From NCBI GenBank assembly GCA_937146725.1, contig CAKZRU010000112.1:1-64000 (forward strand): 64,000 nt of DNA. The letters run 5' to 3'. The position numbers and the translations under genes were made by a program. The notes below the pieces were generated by a model, which saw nothing but the letters and a program-made list of their open reading frames with translations, was not told the origin of the DNA and ran no database searches. The DNA comes from an uncultured Myxococcales bacterium (GTDB lineage Bacteria > Myxococcota_A > Bradymonadia > UBA7976 > VGTA01). Positions 8,084 through 16,208 of this stretch are shown one piece after another (the stretch's first letter is position 1; every line of letters starts with the position of its first letter).

Positions 8084-9649
8084 ATGGGTCTAAACCTAGG
8101 CTTATCTCTTATACAGAACATGAAGCAAGAACTGAGGATGAGTCCTCAATTACAGCTTGCGATTAAGCATCTTCAACTCTCTCGGGCAGAGCTGATCGAA
8201 GAAATTAATCGTGAGTTGATGAGTAATCCCTTGTTAGAAGATATGGAAAGTATGAGCAATAGTGACCCTCAGAAAAGTGAAAATAACTTTGAGGAGTCCG
8301 TACAAACAGAGTCTATCGAAAAAGAAATGCTTAGACCCACTCGTGAGCGTCGCAGAGCGCAAGCAGAGCGAGAAGAACAGCAAAGTAATCAATACAATCA
8401 GGGCAACCAAAGCGATCAGTCAATGCTTGATTTGAGTTCTGCCGAAGGTGCCCATCAAGCTCGCATGGAGATGGACTGGGATAAGTATCTCGAGGATGAT
8501 TGGAATGGTCGTCGTGAAATGGATGTCATTCGAGTCAGTAATGAGGACTATGTTGCGCCGGAAGCAACCTATATAAAGTCACAAAGCCTGCAGGAGCATT
8601 TATATGAGCAACTTATACTCTCTCACTTTTCTGATAGTGAAAGAGAAATTGCTGAGGTTTTGATTAATAATATCGATGATGATGGTTATTTAAGAGCGAT
8701 TACCGCTGAAGATGTCGCCAATCTACTGCAACTTGATCTAGAACTTGTCGAAGAAGTAATTGAATCTATTCAGCAATTTGATCCGGTAGGGGTTTGTGCT
8801 CGAGACTTACGTGAATGCTTTTTAGCACAATGTAAAGTATTGGGGTTGAGTACTCATCTTTACCAAATGATTAATCTCCATTTACAAGATGTTGAGCGTA
8901 ATCGGCTACCGGCGATTGCTAAAGCGATGAGATTAACTGTAGCCAAGGTGTCAGAGCTTGTGGAAGAACTGAAACAGCTCGACCCTCGTCCGGGGAATCA
9001 ATACAGCAGTGAAGTGGTTACTTATGTCACGCCAGATGTGTATGTTGATTGGGTAGAGGATGAATTAAAAGTTCGTGTCAATGACAGTGGCTTACCTAGA
9101 CTCAAAGTCAATCGTTTCTATCGAGAAATGTTAAGAAAAAGCGCTGATAAAGAAGGCGAGAAATATGTGATTGAACGGCTTAGGGCAGCCGAATGGTTTG
9201 TTAAAAGCTTAGAGCAACGTAAGCAAACGATAGTTCGGGTTATGGAGTGTATTTTAGAAGTGCAAAAAGACTTTTTCTTACATGGCTCCGAACACTTAAA
9301 ACCTCTTGTGCTTAGACAAATTGCCGAACAGCTAGACCTACATGAATCAACGATCAGTCGTGTCACATCAAATAAGTATGTTTATACGCCACGTGGTTTG
9401 TATGAGCTCAAGTTTTTCTTCAACTCTAAAATCCAAGGTGGAGATGGCACCGAAGACCTGGCTGGCGAAGCGGTTAAGACTAAAATTAAGCGATTGATTG
9501 CTGAAGAAAACCCACAAAAGCCTTTGAGTGACCAAAAACTCGTCAAACTACTCGCTGAAGATGGGGTAAATATTGCCCGTCGCACAGTGGCCAAATATCG
9601 AGAGGCAATGGGGATTGGTTCAAGTTCCCAAAGACGCTCACATGTTTAG
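8084..9649 (+). CDS. rpoN: RNA polymerase sigma-54 factor
   Basis: A 521-residue sigma-54. Region I is clear at residues 5-50 (LSLIQNMKQELRMSPQLQLAIKHLQLS...LMSNPLLED), the Gln-rich acidic region II lies at about 55-145, and the core-binding and DNA-binding regions follow. The RpoN box ARRTVAKYRE is at residues 498-507, and a helix-turn-helix precedes it (IAEQLDLHESTISRVTSNKY). All hallmark elements are intact, so it should direct RNA polymerase to -24/-12 promoters and need AAA+ activators; no activator of that type is in the window. ATG start. The family length is about 470-500; the surplus is in the Gln/Asn-rich linker. Confidence 0.97.
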   Translation: MGLNLGLSLIQNMKQELRMSPQLQLAIKHLQLSRAELIEEINRELMSNPLLEDMESMSNSDPQKSENNFEESVQTESIEKEMLRPTRERRRAQAEREEQQSNQYNQGNQSDQSMLDLSSAEGAHQARMEMDWDKYLEDDWNGRREMDVIRVSNEDYVAPEATYIKSQSLQEHLYEQLILSHFSDSEREIAEVLINNIDDDGYLRAITAEDVANLLQLDLELVEEVIESIQQFDPVGVCARDLRECFLAQCKVLGLSTHLYQMINLHLQDVERNRLPAIAKAMRLTVAKVSELVEELKQLDPRPGNQYSSEVVTYVTPDVYVDWVEDELKVRVNDSGLPRLKVNRFYREMLRKSADKEGEKYVIERLRAAEWFVKSLEQRKQTIVRVMECILEVQKDFFLHGSEHLKPLVLRQIAEQLDLHESTISRVTSNKYVYTPRGLYELKFFFNSKIQGGDGTEDLAGEAVKTKIKRLIAEENPQKPLSDQKLVKLLAEDGVNIARRTVAKYREAMGIGSSSQRRSHV

Positions 9650-9756
9650 TTTCATAAATGTGATGAGCTTAGTTGCTTATTCAGTAGAAAGAATTAAAGC
9701 TTAGAGATTGCTATGCTGTTAAATCTTATCTGTATTGATTCATGTATCCATCCTAA

Positions 9757-9763
9757 AGAGAGG
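9757..9763 (+). promoter_or_regulatory. Ribosome-binding site deciding the ptsN start
   Basis: AGAGAGG ends 4 bases before the ATG at 9768 and supports that codon over the upstream in-frame TTG at 9735, which has no such site. Confidence 0.6.
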
Positions 9764-9767
9764 ACTT

Positions 9768-10238
9768 ATGACAGTTTCACTTTCAAAGCATTTGCAGGTT
9801 GAGACCACGCTAGCAAGGTTGGGTGCTTCGGGACAAAAGGCAGCCATCCATGAATTAGTTGGCTTATTACTTAAGGCTTTACCACAGTTTGATCCTAATG
9901 AACTTGTTTCGGCCATGGAGCAGCGCGAGCGTTATTACAGTACAGCCACTTTAGATGGGATCGCCTTTCCCTTTATTGAAACCCATCAGGTAGAAGAACC
10001 GGTGATCGCTTTGGCCTGTTCTTTAAGTGGAGTCGAGTTTGGTAGTCCACAAGGAGAGCTTACCCATATCTTTGTTGCACTGATTATACCGAATAGTAAG
10101 CCCAAACTTGCGATGCAACTTTTAGCTCGTTTAACTCGACTCTTTCAAAGTCAAGCCGATCTAAAAAATCAACTGCTAAACTGTGATGAACCTCATGAAC
10201 TTTATGAGCTATTTGTTAAAGTTGAGTCTTCTTTATGA
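9768..10238 (+). CDS. ptsN: EIIA-Ntr (PtsN) family protein lacking the phospho-histidine
   Basis: A 156-residue fructose/nitrogen-type EIIA domain. The fold pattern is complete: LGASGQKAAIHELVGLLL, FDPNELVSAMEQRERYYSTATLDGIAFPF, EEPVIALACSLSGVEF, and HIFVALIIPNSKPKLAMQLLARLTRLF. In PtsN the conserved GIAIPH motif carries the phosphorylated His; here it reads GIAFPF, with Phe69 (codon 9972-9974) in that place. The only nearby His, His73, is four residues on, where the family has none. The protein probably cannot accept phosphate from HPr or NPr. The stop overlaps the rapZ start (ATGA), and order after rpoN is classical. A regulatory role by binding alone is inferred. Confidence 0.85.
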   Translation: MTVSLSKHLQVETTLARLGASGQKAAIHELVGLLLKALPQFDPNELVSAMEQRERYYSTATLDGIAFPFIETHQVEEPVIALACSLSGVEFGSPQGELTHIFVALIIPNSKPKLAMQLLARLTRLFQSQADLKNQLLNCDEPHELYELFVKVESSL

Positions 10239-11161
10239 GTTCTGAAAGTCATGGGAAATCCTTAGATCAAAGCACAGTCAAAGAGCGCTTACCCTTAATT
10301 GTGATTTCGGGATTAAGTGGTTCTGGGATTTCAACCGCACTACAAGCCTTGGAAGATCAAGGCTTCTTTTGCGTTGATAATCTACCGCCACCATTGATTT
10401 CTAAGCTTCTTGAGCTCAGTTCACATCAAGGTACAAATGCGGCTTTGGCGATTGGCCTTGATGCACGAAGTATTCATGATCAAGAAAGTGCAGAGGGCGC
10501 AATTAAAGCCATCAAGTCAATTATGAATGATGGCTATTTCTTACAACTTGTGTTTTTGGAAGCTTCAGAAGAAACTAGAGTCCAACGTTTTAGCACTTCA
10601 AGACGTTCACACCCGCTCACTCGTTCCGGACTCTCACTCGTAGAGGCCATTCAACAAGAACGTAACCTAATGTTTCCCATGCGTGATCTTGCCCATCATC
10701 TGCTCGATACAAGTGAACTAAATGTTCATGAGTGTAAACGTAAAATAAGAGAGATTGGCACCTTTGATGGCCAGGAACAACAAAGTCTAAGCTTACAAGT
10801 GATGAGCTTTGGTTTTAGGCATGGAGTCCCACGGGAAGCGGATATTGTATGGGATGTTCGCTTTTTGCCAAATCCTCATTTTGATCCAAATCTAAGAGCC
10901 CTTTCAGGTCTAGATCAGCCGGTTAAAGATGTGGTGCTTGGGCATTCGGCGACTCAAACCCTCTTAAAACGTTTACAGCCTTTAATTGCTGAAAGCTTAC
11001 CTGCCTATGAACGGGAAGGTAAATCATATTTAACCGTTGCTATTGGCTGCACTGGTGGGCATCATCGTTCTGTTGCGGTCGCTGAAGCCATTGCAGCTTA
11101 TTTGCGAACTCAAGGATGGACTCCTAGAATTAGACACCGCGACTTAGAAAAGCCTTACTAA
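10235..11161 (+). CDS. rapZ: RapZ/YvcJ family protein with altered Walker A motif
   Basis: A 308-residue RapZ homologue. In enterobacteria RapZ binds GlmZ/GlmY small RNAs and controls glucosamine-6-phosphate synthase; elsewhere it is a nucleotide-binding protein linked to rpoN loci. Family blocks are strong: FFCVDNLPPPLI, RRSHPLTRSGLSLVEAI, GFRHGVPREADIVWDVRFLPNPHFDP, ALSGLDQPV and C-terminal GCTGGHHRSVAVAE. The P-loop, GLSGxGKS in relatives, reads GLSGSGIS: the lysine is Ile32 (codon 10328-10330), so ATP or GTP hydrolysis is doubtful. There is an 18-residue N-terminal extension before the P-loop strand. ATG overlaps the ptsN stop. RNA binding through the C-terminal domain could survive the change. 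Confidence 0.9.
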   Translation: MSSESHGKSLDQSTVKERLPLIVISGLSGSGISTALQALEDQGFFCVDNLPPPLISKLLELSSHQGTNAALAIGLDARSIHDQESAEGAIKAIKSIMNDGYFLQLVFLEASEETRVQRFSTSRRSHPLTRSGLSLVEAIQQERNLMFPMRDLAHHLLDTSELNVHECKRKIREIGTFDGQEQQSLSLQVMSFGFRHGVPREADIVWDVRFLPNPHFDPNLRALSGLDQPVKDVVLGHSATQTLLKRLQPLIAESLPAYEREGKSYLTVAIGCTGGHHRSVAVAEAIAAYLRTQGWTPRIRHRDLEKPY

Positions 11162-11325
11162 AAGTCATAGGTTTGATTGAGCAAGCTTGATTAGCGTTCT
11201 TTGAATGATTAAACTGTAAATGACTAAACTGTGAACGATTAGTTTTTGAACAACTAAATAAGCAAACATTGAGCAAGTAAACATTAGAAGATTATGCTTT
11301 AGTGGGCTCATACTAGGAGTGATTT

Positions 11326-11874
11326 ATGAGTGTACATATCTTTATTTTTGGGCCTACCCCTTTTGTAAGTTCGTTGGTCTCTTTAAGTCAAAGTGAGCAA
11401 TTACTCACTCAGGTAGGTACAAACTTTGAAGATGATGATGCTGCACTTTATGATGCACTCAACACAAAGATAATGGCTAGTCTTGGTCAAGAGGGAGAAG
11501 ATAATAAAGATAAATTCTTAGTTTTGACTCCTCTGTTTGGCGATCGATATACCACCATTGCTTTATCAATTCCATATGACGAGCTTTTTGTGATTTCTGG
11601 TGTAAGCGTGCCAACCTTAAGTCTTTTGCATAGCCATCCAGAGATTGTTAATATGTATAAAACGAAGCAAATTAAATCTCTTGATGCTCACGAAACGATC
11701 AACACAATTGACACTCACAAGTCCCCACCATTGTCGATTGAGCGCCTAGCTGAAAAACTATGTGAAAATAGTAAGTTAGGTATTTTGTTTCATGAGCAAT
11801 ATTTAAGGGAAGATGGTGAAGATTCAAATATTGATGCTTCTATTTTAGAAACCGACTTTAGCCAATTTTTATAA
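11326..11874 (+). CDS. Degenerate mannose-type PTS EIIA-like protein
   Basis: A 182-residue protein whose first 115 residues follow the EIIA-Man plan. There is a first strand (IFIFGPTPFVSSLV) where the family has a His-Gly loop, then a central strand FLVLTPLFGDRYTTIAL where the family has D-x-x-GGSP, then FVISGVSVPTLSLL matching the conserved (I/V)-x-GVN-x-P. The phospho-His position is Pro10 (codon 11353-11355), the catalytic Asp is Pro, and GGSP has become GDRY. The C-terminal 65 residues are unlike the family. A good ribosome-binding site (AGGAGTG) precedes the ATG. Position after rapZ is where deltaproteobacteria keep an EIIA-Man gene, which supports the assignment; no HPr or enzyme I follows. 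Probably a non-phosphorylating descendant. Confidence 0.6.
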   Translation: MSVHIFIFGPTPFVSSLVSLSQSEQLLTQVGTNFEDDDAALYDALNTKIMASLGQEGEDNKDKFLVLTPLFGDRYTTIALSIPYDELFVISGVSVPTLSLLHSHPEIVNMYKTKQIKSLDAHETINTIDTHKSPPLSIERLAEKLCENSKLGILFHEQYLREDGEDSNIDASILETDFSQFL

Positions 11875-11887
11875 TTTTTTTGGCTAA
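11858..11887. repeat. Inverted repeat overlapping the end of the EIIA-Man-like gene
   Basis: TTAGCCAA (11858-11865) and TTGGCTAA (11880-11887) flank a T-rich 14-base loop that holds the stop codon. The T-run is inside the loop rather than after the stem, so this is not a standard terminator. Confidence 0.4.
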
Positions 11888-11913
11888 GATTGCTCTTGAT
11901 ACTGACTTAGCCC

Positions 11914-11941
11914 TTGACAGTTGGCTCATGATGAGTAAATA
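11914..11941 (+). promoter_or_regulatory. Sigma-70-type promoter of the zinc-ribbon gene
   Basis: A perfect TTGACA (11914-11919) is followed after 16 bases by TAAATA (11936-11941). It lies about 80 bases before the ATG at 12021 and fits an independent transcript that ends at the 12301-12323 terminator. Confidence 0.45.
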
Positions 11942-12020
11942 TCCGCATCCAAGTTTATTATCATCCAATCAACATTTGAGTGCGGTATTATACTGCACAA
12001 GTTCATAAAGGAGAAGCTTC

Positions 12021-12197
12021 ATGGGTACACGTCCAGCTAAGCTTGCTATCCGTACTGACCGTGACGCCGGTAAAAGCAAAGAGTGCCCGTCATGCAACAA
12101 TCCCAAGATGGTCGTCGTTAAATTCGTACGACACAGCCAACCTAGTGGGATGTATTGGCTTTGCGAAAAATGTAACTACGAGATGCCTACTCGTTAA
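12021..12197 (+). CDS. Small zinc-ribbon protein (58 residues)
   Basis: ATG at 12021 preceded by AAAGGAGA (12007-12014), TAA at 12195-12197. The product is basic and holds two CxxC knuckles, ECPSCNN and LCEKCNY, 23 residues apart, the pattern of a rubredoxin-like or ribosomal-type zinc ribbon. The sequence opens MGTRPAKLAIRTDRDAGK. It has its own promoter and terminator, so it is a single-gene transcript, and its compact highly organised gene suggests a well-expressed housekeeping factor. A nucleic-acid or ribosome-associated role is a guess from size and charge. A longer frame over the same bases (11980-12240) lacks these signals. Confidence 0.85.
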   Translation: MGTRPAKLAIRTDRDAGKSKECPSCNNPKMVVVKFVRHSQPSGMYWLCEKCNYEMPTR

Positions 12198-12300
12198 GCA
12201 TTTAAGTAGACGGCTCGGTCGAGCAAGTAAAGTGTTCTGAAAACATGTAAATAGATCGGATGCTAGGTCTTAAAAACTATGTTGTCAGAAAGCAGTAAAT

Positions 12301-12323
12301 AAAGCACCAAATGGTGCTTTTTG
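12301..12323 (+). terminator. Rho-independent terminator
   Basis: AAAGCACC (12301-12308), loop AAAT, GGTGCTTT (12313-12320) and further T. It ends the zinc-ribbon transcript. The A-run on the other side makes it possibly bidirectional, although the convergent ATPase gene ends 70 bases further on. Confidence 0.85.
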
Positions 12324-12393
12324 CGTTTGGGCTTTTGTTAACACTCACTCTTTGGAAGTTGATTAAGTCTAATTCTATATAACGACTTAATGA

Positions 12394-13215
12394 TTATGAG
12401 TTTAAGCCCCAGGGTAGAACTTGTTTTAAATCGTGTTGAGGGTGAGAAACTTGTAATGCTTCTGCCTCAAAGCAAGTCTTGATCAAATTGGAATTAAACA
12501 TCGCTTGGGGGTGATCTTGAGCTAAGATCAAACCATCTTTTAGTAAGACTAAGTGGTCGCTGTAAAGAGCAGCTAGGTTTAGGTCATGAATGGCTATGAT
12601 CACCAAAGCATTATGCTCAATACATTGTTTTTTGAGTATTCTTAGAATGCTTTCTTGCTTGGGCCAATCTAAGGCTGACAATGGTTCATCGAGAAGAATA
12701 ATCTGACAATCTTGAATCAACAAACGAGCAATGAGTGCTTTTTGTAGTTCTCCACCGCTGAGATGAGCCAAAGTACGATTGAGTAATGGTTCTAAGCTTA
12801 GTTCTTTACAAGTGCTTTCAATCCTTTTTTGTTCTTCTTGGTGAAGATTAATATCTTGAGCATAAAATGCTTGATGAGGATAAAGGCCTTGCTTGATCAG
12901 TTCTAGAACTGTCCAGTGCGTAGAAACCGGAGGATTTTGTGGCAAGTAACTCAAGACTCTTGCTCGTTTATGAGCTGGTAAGCTTCTTAGGGCTTGACCT
13001 TTAATGTTTAACACACCACTGCGATAGTTTAAGCCACAAATTAATTTCAGTAAGGATGACTTACCGGAACCATTTAAACCGATTAAACTGATAAATTGCC
13101 CCGCTTGAAACCCAAGATTGACTTTCTGTTTTAGACCAAATTGAGCATAAGCATCTTGTAGTTGGATGAGTTTGGAGCTGATTGTGGAACTGACTGTGTC
13201 AATGTCTTGGGTCAT
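12394..13215 (-). CDS. FecE/BtuD-type ABC importer ATPase
   Basis: A 273-residue ABC ATPase with Walker A GLNGSGKSS (about residues 46-54), an insert pattern typical of iron-siderophore and B12 importers (VLSYLPQNPPVSTHWTVLELIKQGLYPH), signature LSGGELQKALIARLL, Walker B IILLDEPLSALD and a switch His in IAIHDLNLAALYSDHLVLLKDG. It powers uptake of a metal chelate or cobalamin across the inner membrane with the permease encoded 10 bases upstream. No periplasmic binding protein gene is in the window. The substrate is not readable from the sequence. Confidence 0.88.
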   Translation of the reverse strand: MTQDIDTVSSTISSKLIQLQDAYAQFGLKQKVNLGFQAGQFISLIGLNGSGKSSLLKLICGLNYRSGVLNIKGQALRSLPAHKRARVLSYLPQNPPVSTHWTVLELIKQGLYPHQAFYAQDINLHQEEQKRIESTCKELSLEPLLNRTLAHLSGGELQKALIARLLIQDCQIILLDEPLSALDWPKQESILRILKKQCIEHNALVIIAIHDLNLAALYSDHLVLLKDGLILAQDHPQAMFNSNLIKTCFEAEALQVSHPQHDLKQVLPWGLNS

Positions 13216-13225
13216 AAATATAAAC

Positions 13226-14269
13226 TTAACGGTTTACACCTTGCTGTTGCAGGGTGATTAGAAATGTTCCTCCACCCAAAACTCCGGTGACTACGCCAAT
13301 TGGAATATTAAGCGGAAATAGCATGGAAGCAAGATGACAAAGCAATAAAGACCAGGCTCCAAAAACCATCGAAAACTTTAATAGTTGCTGACTGTTTCCT
13401 GCTAGTAAAGGTCTAAGGAAATGAGGAATAAGTAGGCCGATAAAACCAATGATACCACAATAGGAAACCACCGTACCAACCCCTAAAGAGCAAGCAATAA
13501 GCGTAAGATTACGAACTTTTTTGACATTGAGTCCAAGGCTCCACGCCACTTCAGGGCCATTGGCCAAAAGCTCTAAGGCTCTACTTTGACTTAGCAAAAG
13601 CCTTAGGCTGAGTAAGCTAATCCCCATTAATATACCTAGTTCATACCAATTTAAAACAGCGATATGACCAACGAGCCACCGCCATATACTCCCCAAGCGC
13701 TCTCCACTGAGTGCAATTGTTAAAGTCAATAACGCTGATAAGAAGAGGTTAAGTGCAACACCGGTTAAAACTAATAGAGCAGGGTCATGGCTCGCTTGTT
13801 GTCCATTGAGTTTTCTTGCTTTCAAATCGATCCAAACACTTGAACATAAGGCCCCTAAAAAACTACATAAAGCCAAGCTTGGTAAGCCCAAAAGATCAAC
13901 TAAGCCACTTGCAATCGCTAAGGCAGCACCAAGCCCTCCACCAGAGGCAATCCCGATTAAGTAAGGATCAGCCAAATCATTGCGCATAAGATTTTGCATG
14001 GCAGCGCCAGATGTCGCTAATACAGCACCCGCACACAAAGCCGTTAAGATTTGTGGAACTCTGACCCACCACATTATGATCGCGGTATTTTGAGAAGAAA
14101 TAGGGCCAGCCCAAAAGGCATAAAAGTTTTCAGTCCAAGTACTCTCTGAGCCTATAAATAAGCTTAAAAGAGTTGAAATCACCAATCCATACACACCAAA
14201 AGTATATAACTTTTTATGCCATAGAACTGCTGACCCTTGGTGAGAGACTAGCCGGTCATGGGTCGACAT
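13226..14269 (-). CDS. FecCD/BtuC-type ABC importer permease
   Basis: A 347-residue membrane protein with about nine to ten hydrophobic segments and the family motifs VRVPQILTALCAGAVLATSGAAMQ, NDLADPYLIGIASGGGLGAALA, SLGVGTVVSYCGIIGFIGLLIPHFLRPL and GVVTGVLGGGTFLITL. It forms the transmembrane channel for iron-siderophore, heme or cobalamin uptake. ATG start with AAGGA six bases upstream. It sits between the histidine kinase gene (16-base gap) and the ATPase gene (10-base gap), so the three are probably one transcript. Cobalamin is possible because a B12 adenosyltransferase gene lies in the window, but that gene is 42 kb away. Confidence 0.9.
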   Translation of the reverse strand: MSTHDRLVSHQGSAVLWHKKLYTFGVYGLVISTLLSLFIGSESTWTENFYAFWAGPISSQNTAIIMWWVRVPQILTALCAGAVLATSGAAMQNLMRNDLADPYLIGIASGGGLGAALAIASGLVDLLGLPSLALCSFLGALCSSVWIDLKARKLNGQQASHDPALLVLTGVALNLFLSALLTLTIALSGERLGSIWRWLVGHIAVLNWYELGILMGISLLSLRLLLSQSRALELLANGPEVAWSLGLNVKKVRNLTLIACSLGVGTVVSYCGIIGFIGLLIPHFLRPLLAGNSQQLLKFSMVFGAWSLLLCHLASMLFPLNIPIGVVTGVLGGGTFLITLQQQGVNR

Positions 14270-14285
14270 GATGTATCCTTACCCG

Positions 14286-16115
14286 CTAAGGTTTGGTGAT
14301 TTCATCACTTACGGTGGGAATAGAGGGTAATGAGGAAATTTGGTTGATCAATTCAGGCGTTGCGCTTTTTAGGGTAGGGTTTAGAGCTAAGCTGATCTTA
14401 AAAATAGTACCTCTATATTCATCAAGTCGGAAGTCCAAAGTACCTCCATGATTAATGACAATCTTTCGAGAGATATCCAAGCCTAGCCCTAGGCCTTGTT
14501 CACCCTTGGTTGAAATGAAGGGCTCAAAGAGCTTATTCCGAACTTCCTCTGGTATACCCGGTCCATTGTCTTGAACTTCAACAAAGGCTTCACCAGCATC
14601 GGAGCCAACACGTATTTCGATGCGTGCCGGTTCATCTTGTCCACGCATAGCTTGCGCAGCATTACGTAGTAAATTGATAATCACTCTACCGATTTGTAAA
14701 GGATCAATAATGACTTTTGGATTGCCTTGGCAGTCGAGAGTAAACTCAATTTTATTAGGACCGGATCGTGGAAAGAGATCACGGTCGATTTGTACAAAGC
14801 GAGTCGCTTTTACAACTTGCTCACTTAGATCGCAGCGGCTCATTTGAGGTAAGCGGTCAGTACCTCTTGAGAAATGCTTAATATCTTCGATGAGGCTTTT
14901 AATTTGTGTACAGCTGTAGGCCAATTCTTCAGAGGTAAACATTTCAAAGTCATCTTCATCATCATCCACTTGATTGGTATGATGCTCAAGTAACGGCATT
15001 AAAAGATTACCGATTTCATGGTTAATACTTGAAGCCATACGTCCCAAAACAGCAAGCTGTTGACTACGAACAAGATCTTGTTGAGCCAACTGTAATTGTC
15101 GTTGAGCTTCGGTGAGCTCTTTGATGTGTGCTTCTTGTTTTTGGAGTTGCTCATTAGATTTGATCGCCCCAGCAATCATTGAACCAACAACCGATAATAA
15201 GTCCAAGCCGGCTTCGCTAAAGGCATTGACCACATCTGAGCGACTGACCTCGATGAGTCCTAAAACTTGACTACCAATCATGATGGGTGCAACGAGAAAT
15301 GATCTAATCTTAGACAGCAATAAAGAGTTAGATTCTTCGAAGCGCTTATCTTGACTAATATCATTGACATTGATCGCACAGCGGCCTTCAATCACCTGTT
15401 CCATAATGGCCTTGCTTAATTTAACAGGTGTACTTTTCTCGGGATTAGGGTTTGCTTCACAAATTGAGTGTAAGTCTAGCTTGCCTTCTCCGTCGATGAG
15501 AGCAACAATACAGCGATCTCCATCAAGTACGCTCAGTAAGCGTTGAGATACAGCTAGGCTCATCTTTTTGATATCGGTTTGTGTTTGAATCTCTCGATTG
15601 ATTAAGAATAAGACTTCAAACCATTGAGGGCCCCTTTTTTCAAGCTCTGATACGGGAGACTCGTGATCATCGCTAGAACCACCCCGCCGTTCATGAATCA
15701 GAAATGAATCGGTAATGTGAGCTGCATTGATCGTAAGGTCTTTTTTGATGACCGGTTCTGAAAAAGTATAGTCTGCATCATCAACTAACTCAAAATGACT
15801 AGCCGAAAGTAGATTTGGATCTAAAAAGATGAACTCAGAACGTCCGATGCGAACCTTGTCACCATGATTGAGTAAAACCTTTCCTTCGATGGGTTCTTGG
15901 TTGTGAAAGGTCCCATTACGACTCGATAAGTCGCTTAGGTATAATCTTTGGCCTTCAATCTCAAATACAGCATGGTTACGACTTACTAAACCATCCTCTA
16001 AAAGCACATCACATTTACGAGAACGCCCCATCATAAGGGTATCTTTAATCTCAAAAATGCGACCTTGATGCTCTTGATTAAGTCCTTTAAGTAGCATTGC
16101 TGAAGCGTTACTCAT
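14286..16115 (-). CDS. Soluble FHA-GAF sensor histidine kinase
   Basis: With the ATG at 16113-16115 the product is 609 residues. An FHA domain comes first (about 20-98: GRSRKCDVLLEDGLVSRNHAVFEI, LSSRNGTFHN), then a GAF domain (about 165-318), a coiled coil, a phospho-acceptor helix with His366 (SSINHEIGNLLMPLLEHH) and an HATPase domain (NLLRNAAQAM, DNGPGIP, GLGLGLDISRKI). No membrane segment remains, so it senses a cytoplasmic signal, and the FHA domain should read phosphothreonine made by a Ser/Thr kinase. The frame stays open to an ATG at 16193, which would add a hydrophobic 26-residue leader, but that stretch overlaps a tandem repeat and has no ribosome-binding site. No response regulator is nearby. 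Confidence 0.88.
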   Translation of the reverse strand: MSNASAMLLKGLNQEHQGRIFEIKDTLMMGRSRKCDVLLEDGLVSRNHAVFEIEGQRLYLSDLSSRNGTFHNQEPIEGKVLLNHGDKVRIGRSEFIFLDPNLLSASHFELVDDADYTFSEPVIKKDLTINAAHITDSFLIHERRGGSSDDHESPVSELEKRGPQWFEVLFLINREIQTQTDIKKMSLAVSQRLLSVLDGDRCIVALIDGEGKLDLHSICEANPNPEKSTPVKLSKAIMEQVIEGRCAINVNDISQDKRFEESNSLLLSKIRSFLVAPIMIGSQVLGLIEVSRSDVVNAFSEAGLDLLSVVGSMIAGAIKSNEQLQKQEAHIKELTEAQRQLQLAQQDLVRSQQLAVLGRMASSINHEIGNLLMPLLEHHTNQVDDDEDDFEMFTSEELAYSCTQIKSLIEDIKHFSRGTDRLPQMSRCDLSEQVVKATRFVQIDRDLFPRSGPNKIEFTLDCQGNPKVIIDPLQIGRVIINLLRNAAQAMRGQDEPARIEIRVGSDAGEAFVEVQDNGPGIPEEVRNKLFEPFISTKGEQGLGLGLDISRKIVINHGGTLDFRLDEYRGTIFKISLALNPTLKSATPELINQISSLPSIPTVSDEITKP

Positions 16116-16167
16116 TATCGGCCCATGTAGTAAAATTAGAAGGTAAAAGACTAATGAAATGATTATG

Positions 16168-16208
16168 ATCGACCCAATGATTGATCGACTCAATGATTGA
16201 TCGATTAG
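16168..16208. repeat. 16-base tandem repeat upstream of the histidine kinase gene
   Basis: The unit GATCGACYCAATGATT occurs twice head to tail (16168-16183 and 16184-16199) and is followed by a partial third copy, GATCGATT. It lies between the kinase start at 16115 and the divergent gene at 16333, a position fitting a binding site for a regulator of either gene. Confidence 0.55.

Noticed and set aside
11162..11325. Imperfect repeats around ACTAAACTGT in the gap before the EIIA-Man-like gene
   Set aside because: Only two short, imperfect, AT-rich copies; no symmetry or spacing that suggests a site.
11980..12240. 86-residue frame over the zinc-ribbon gene
   Set aside because: No ribosome-binding site or domain; the 58-residue frame has ribosome-binding site, CxxC pairs, promoter and terminator.
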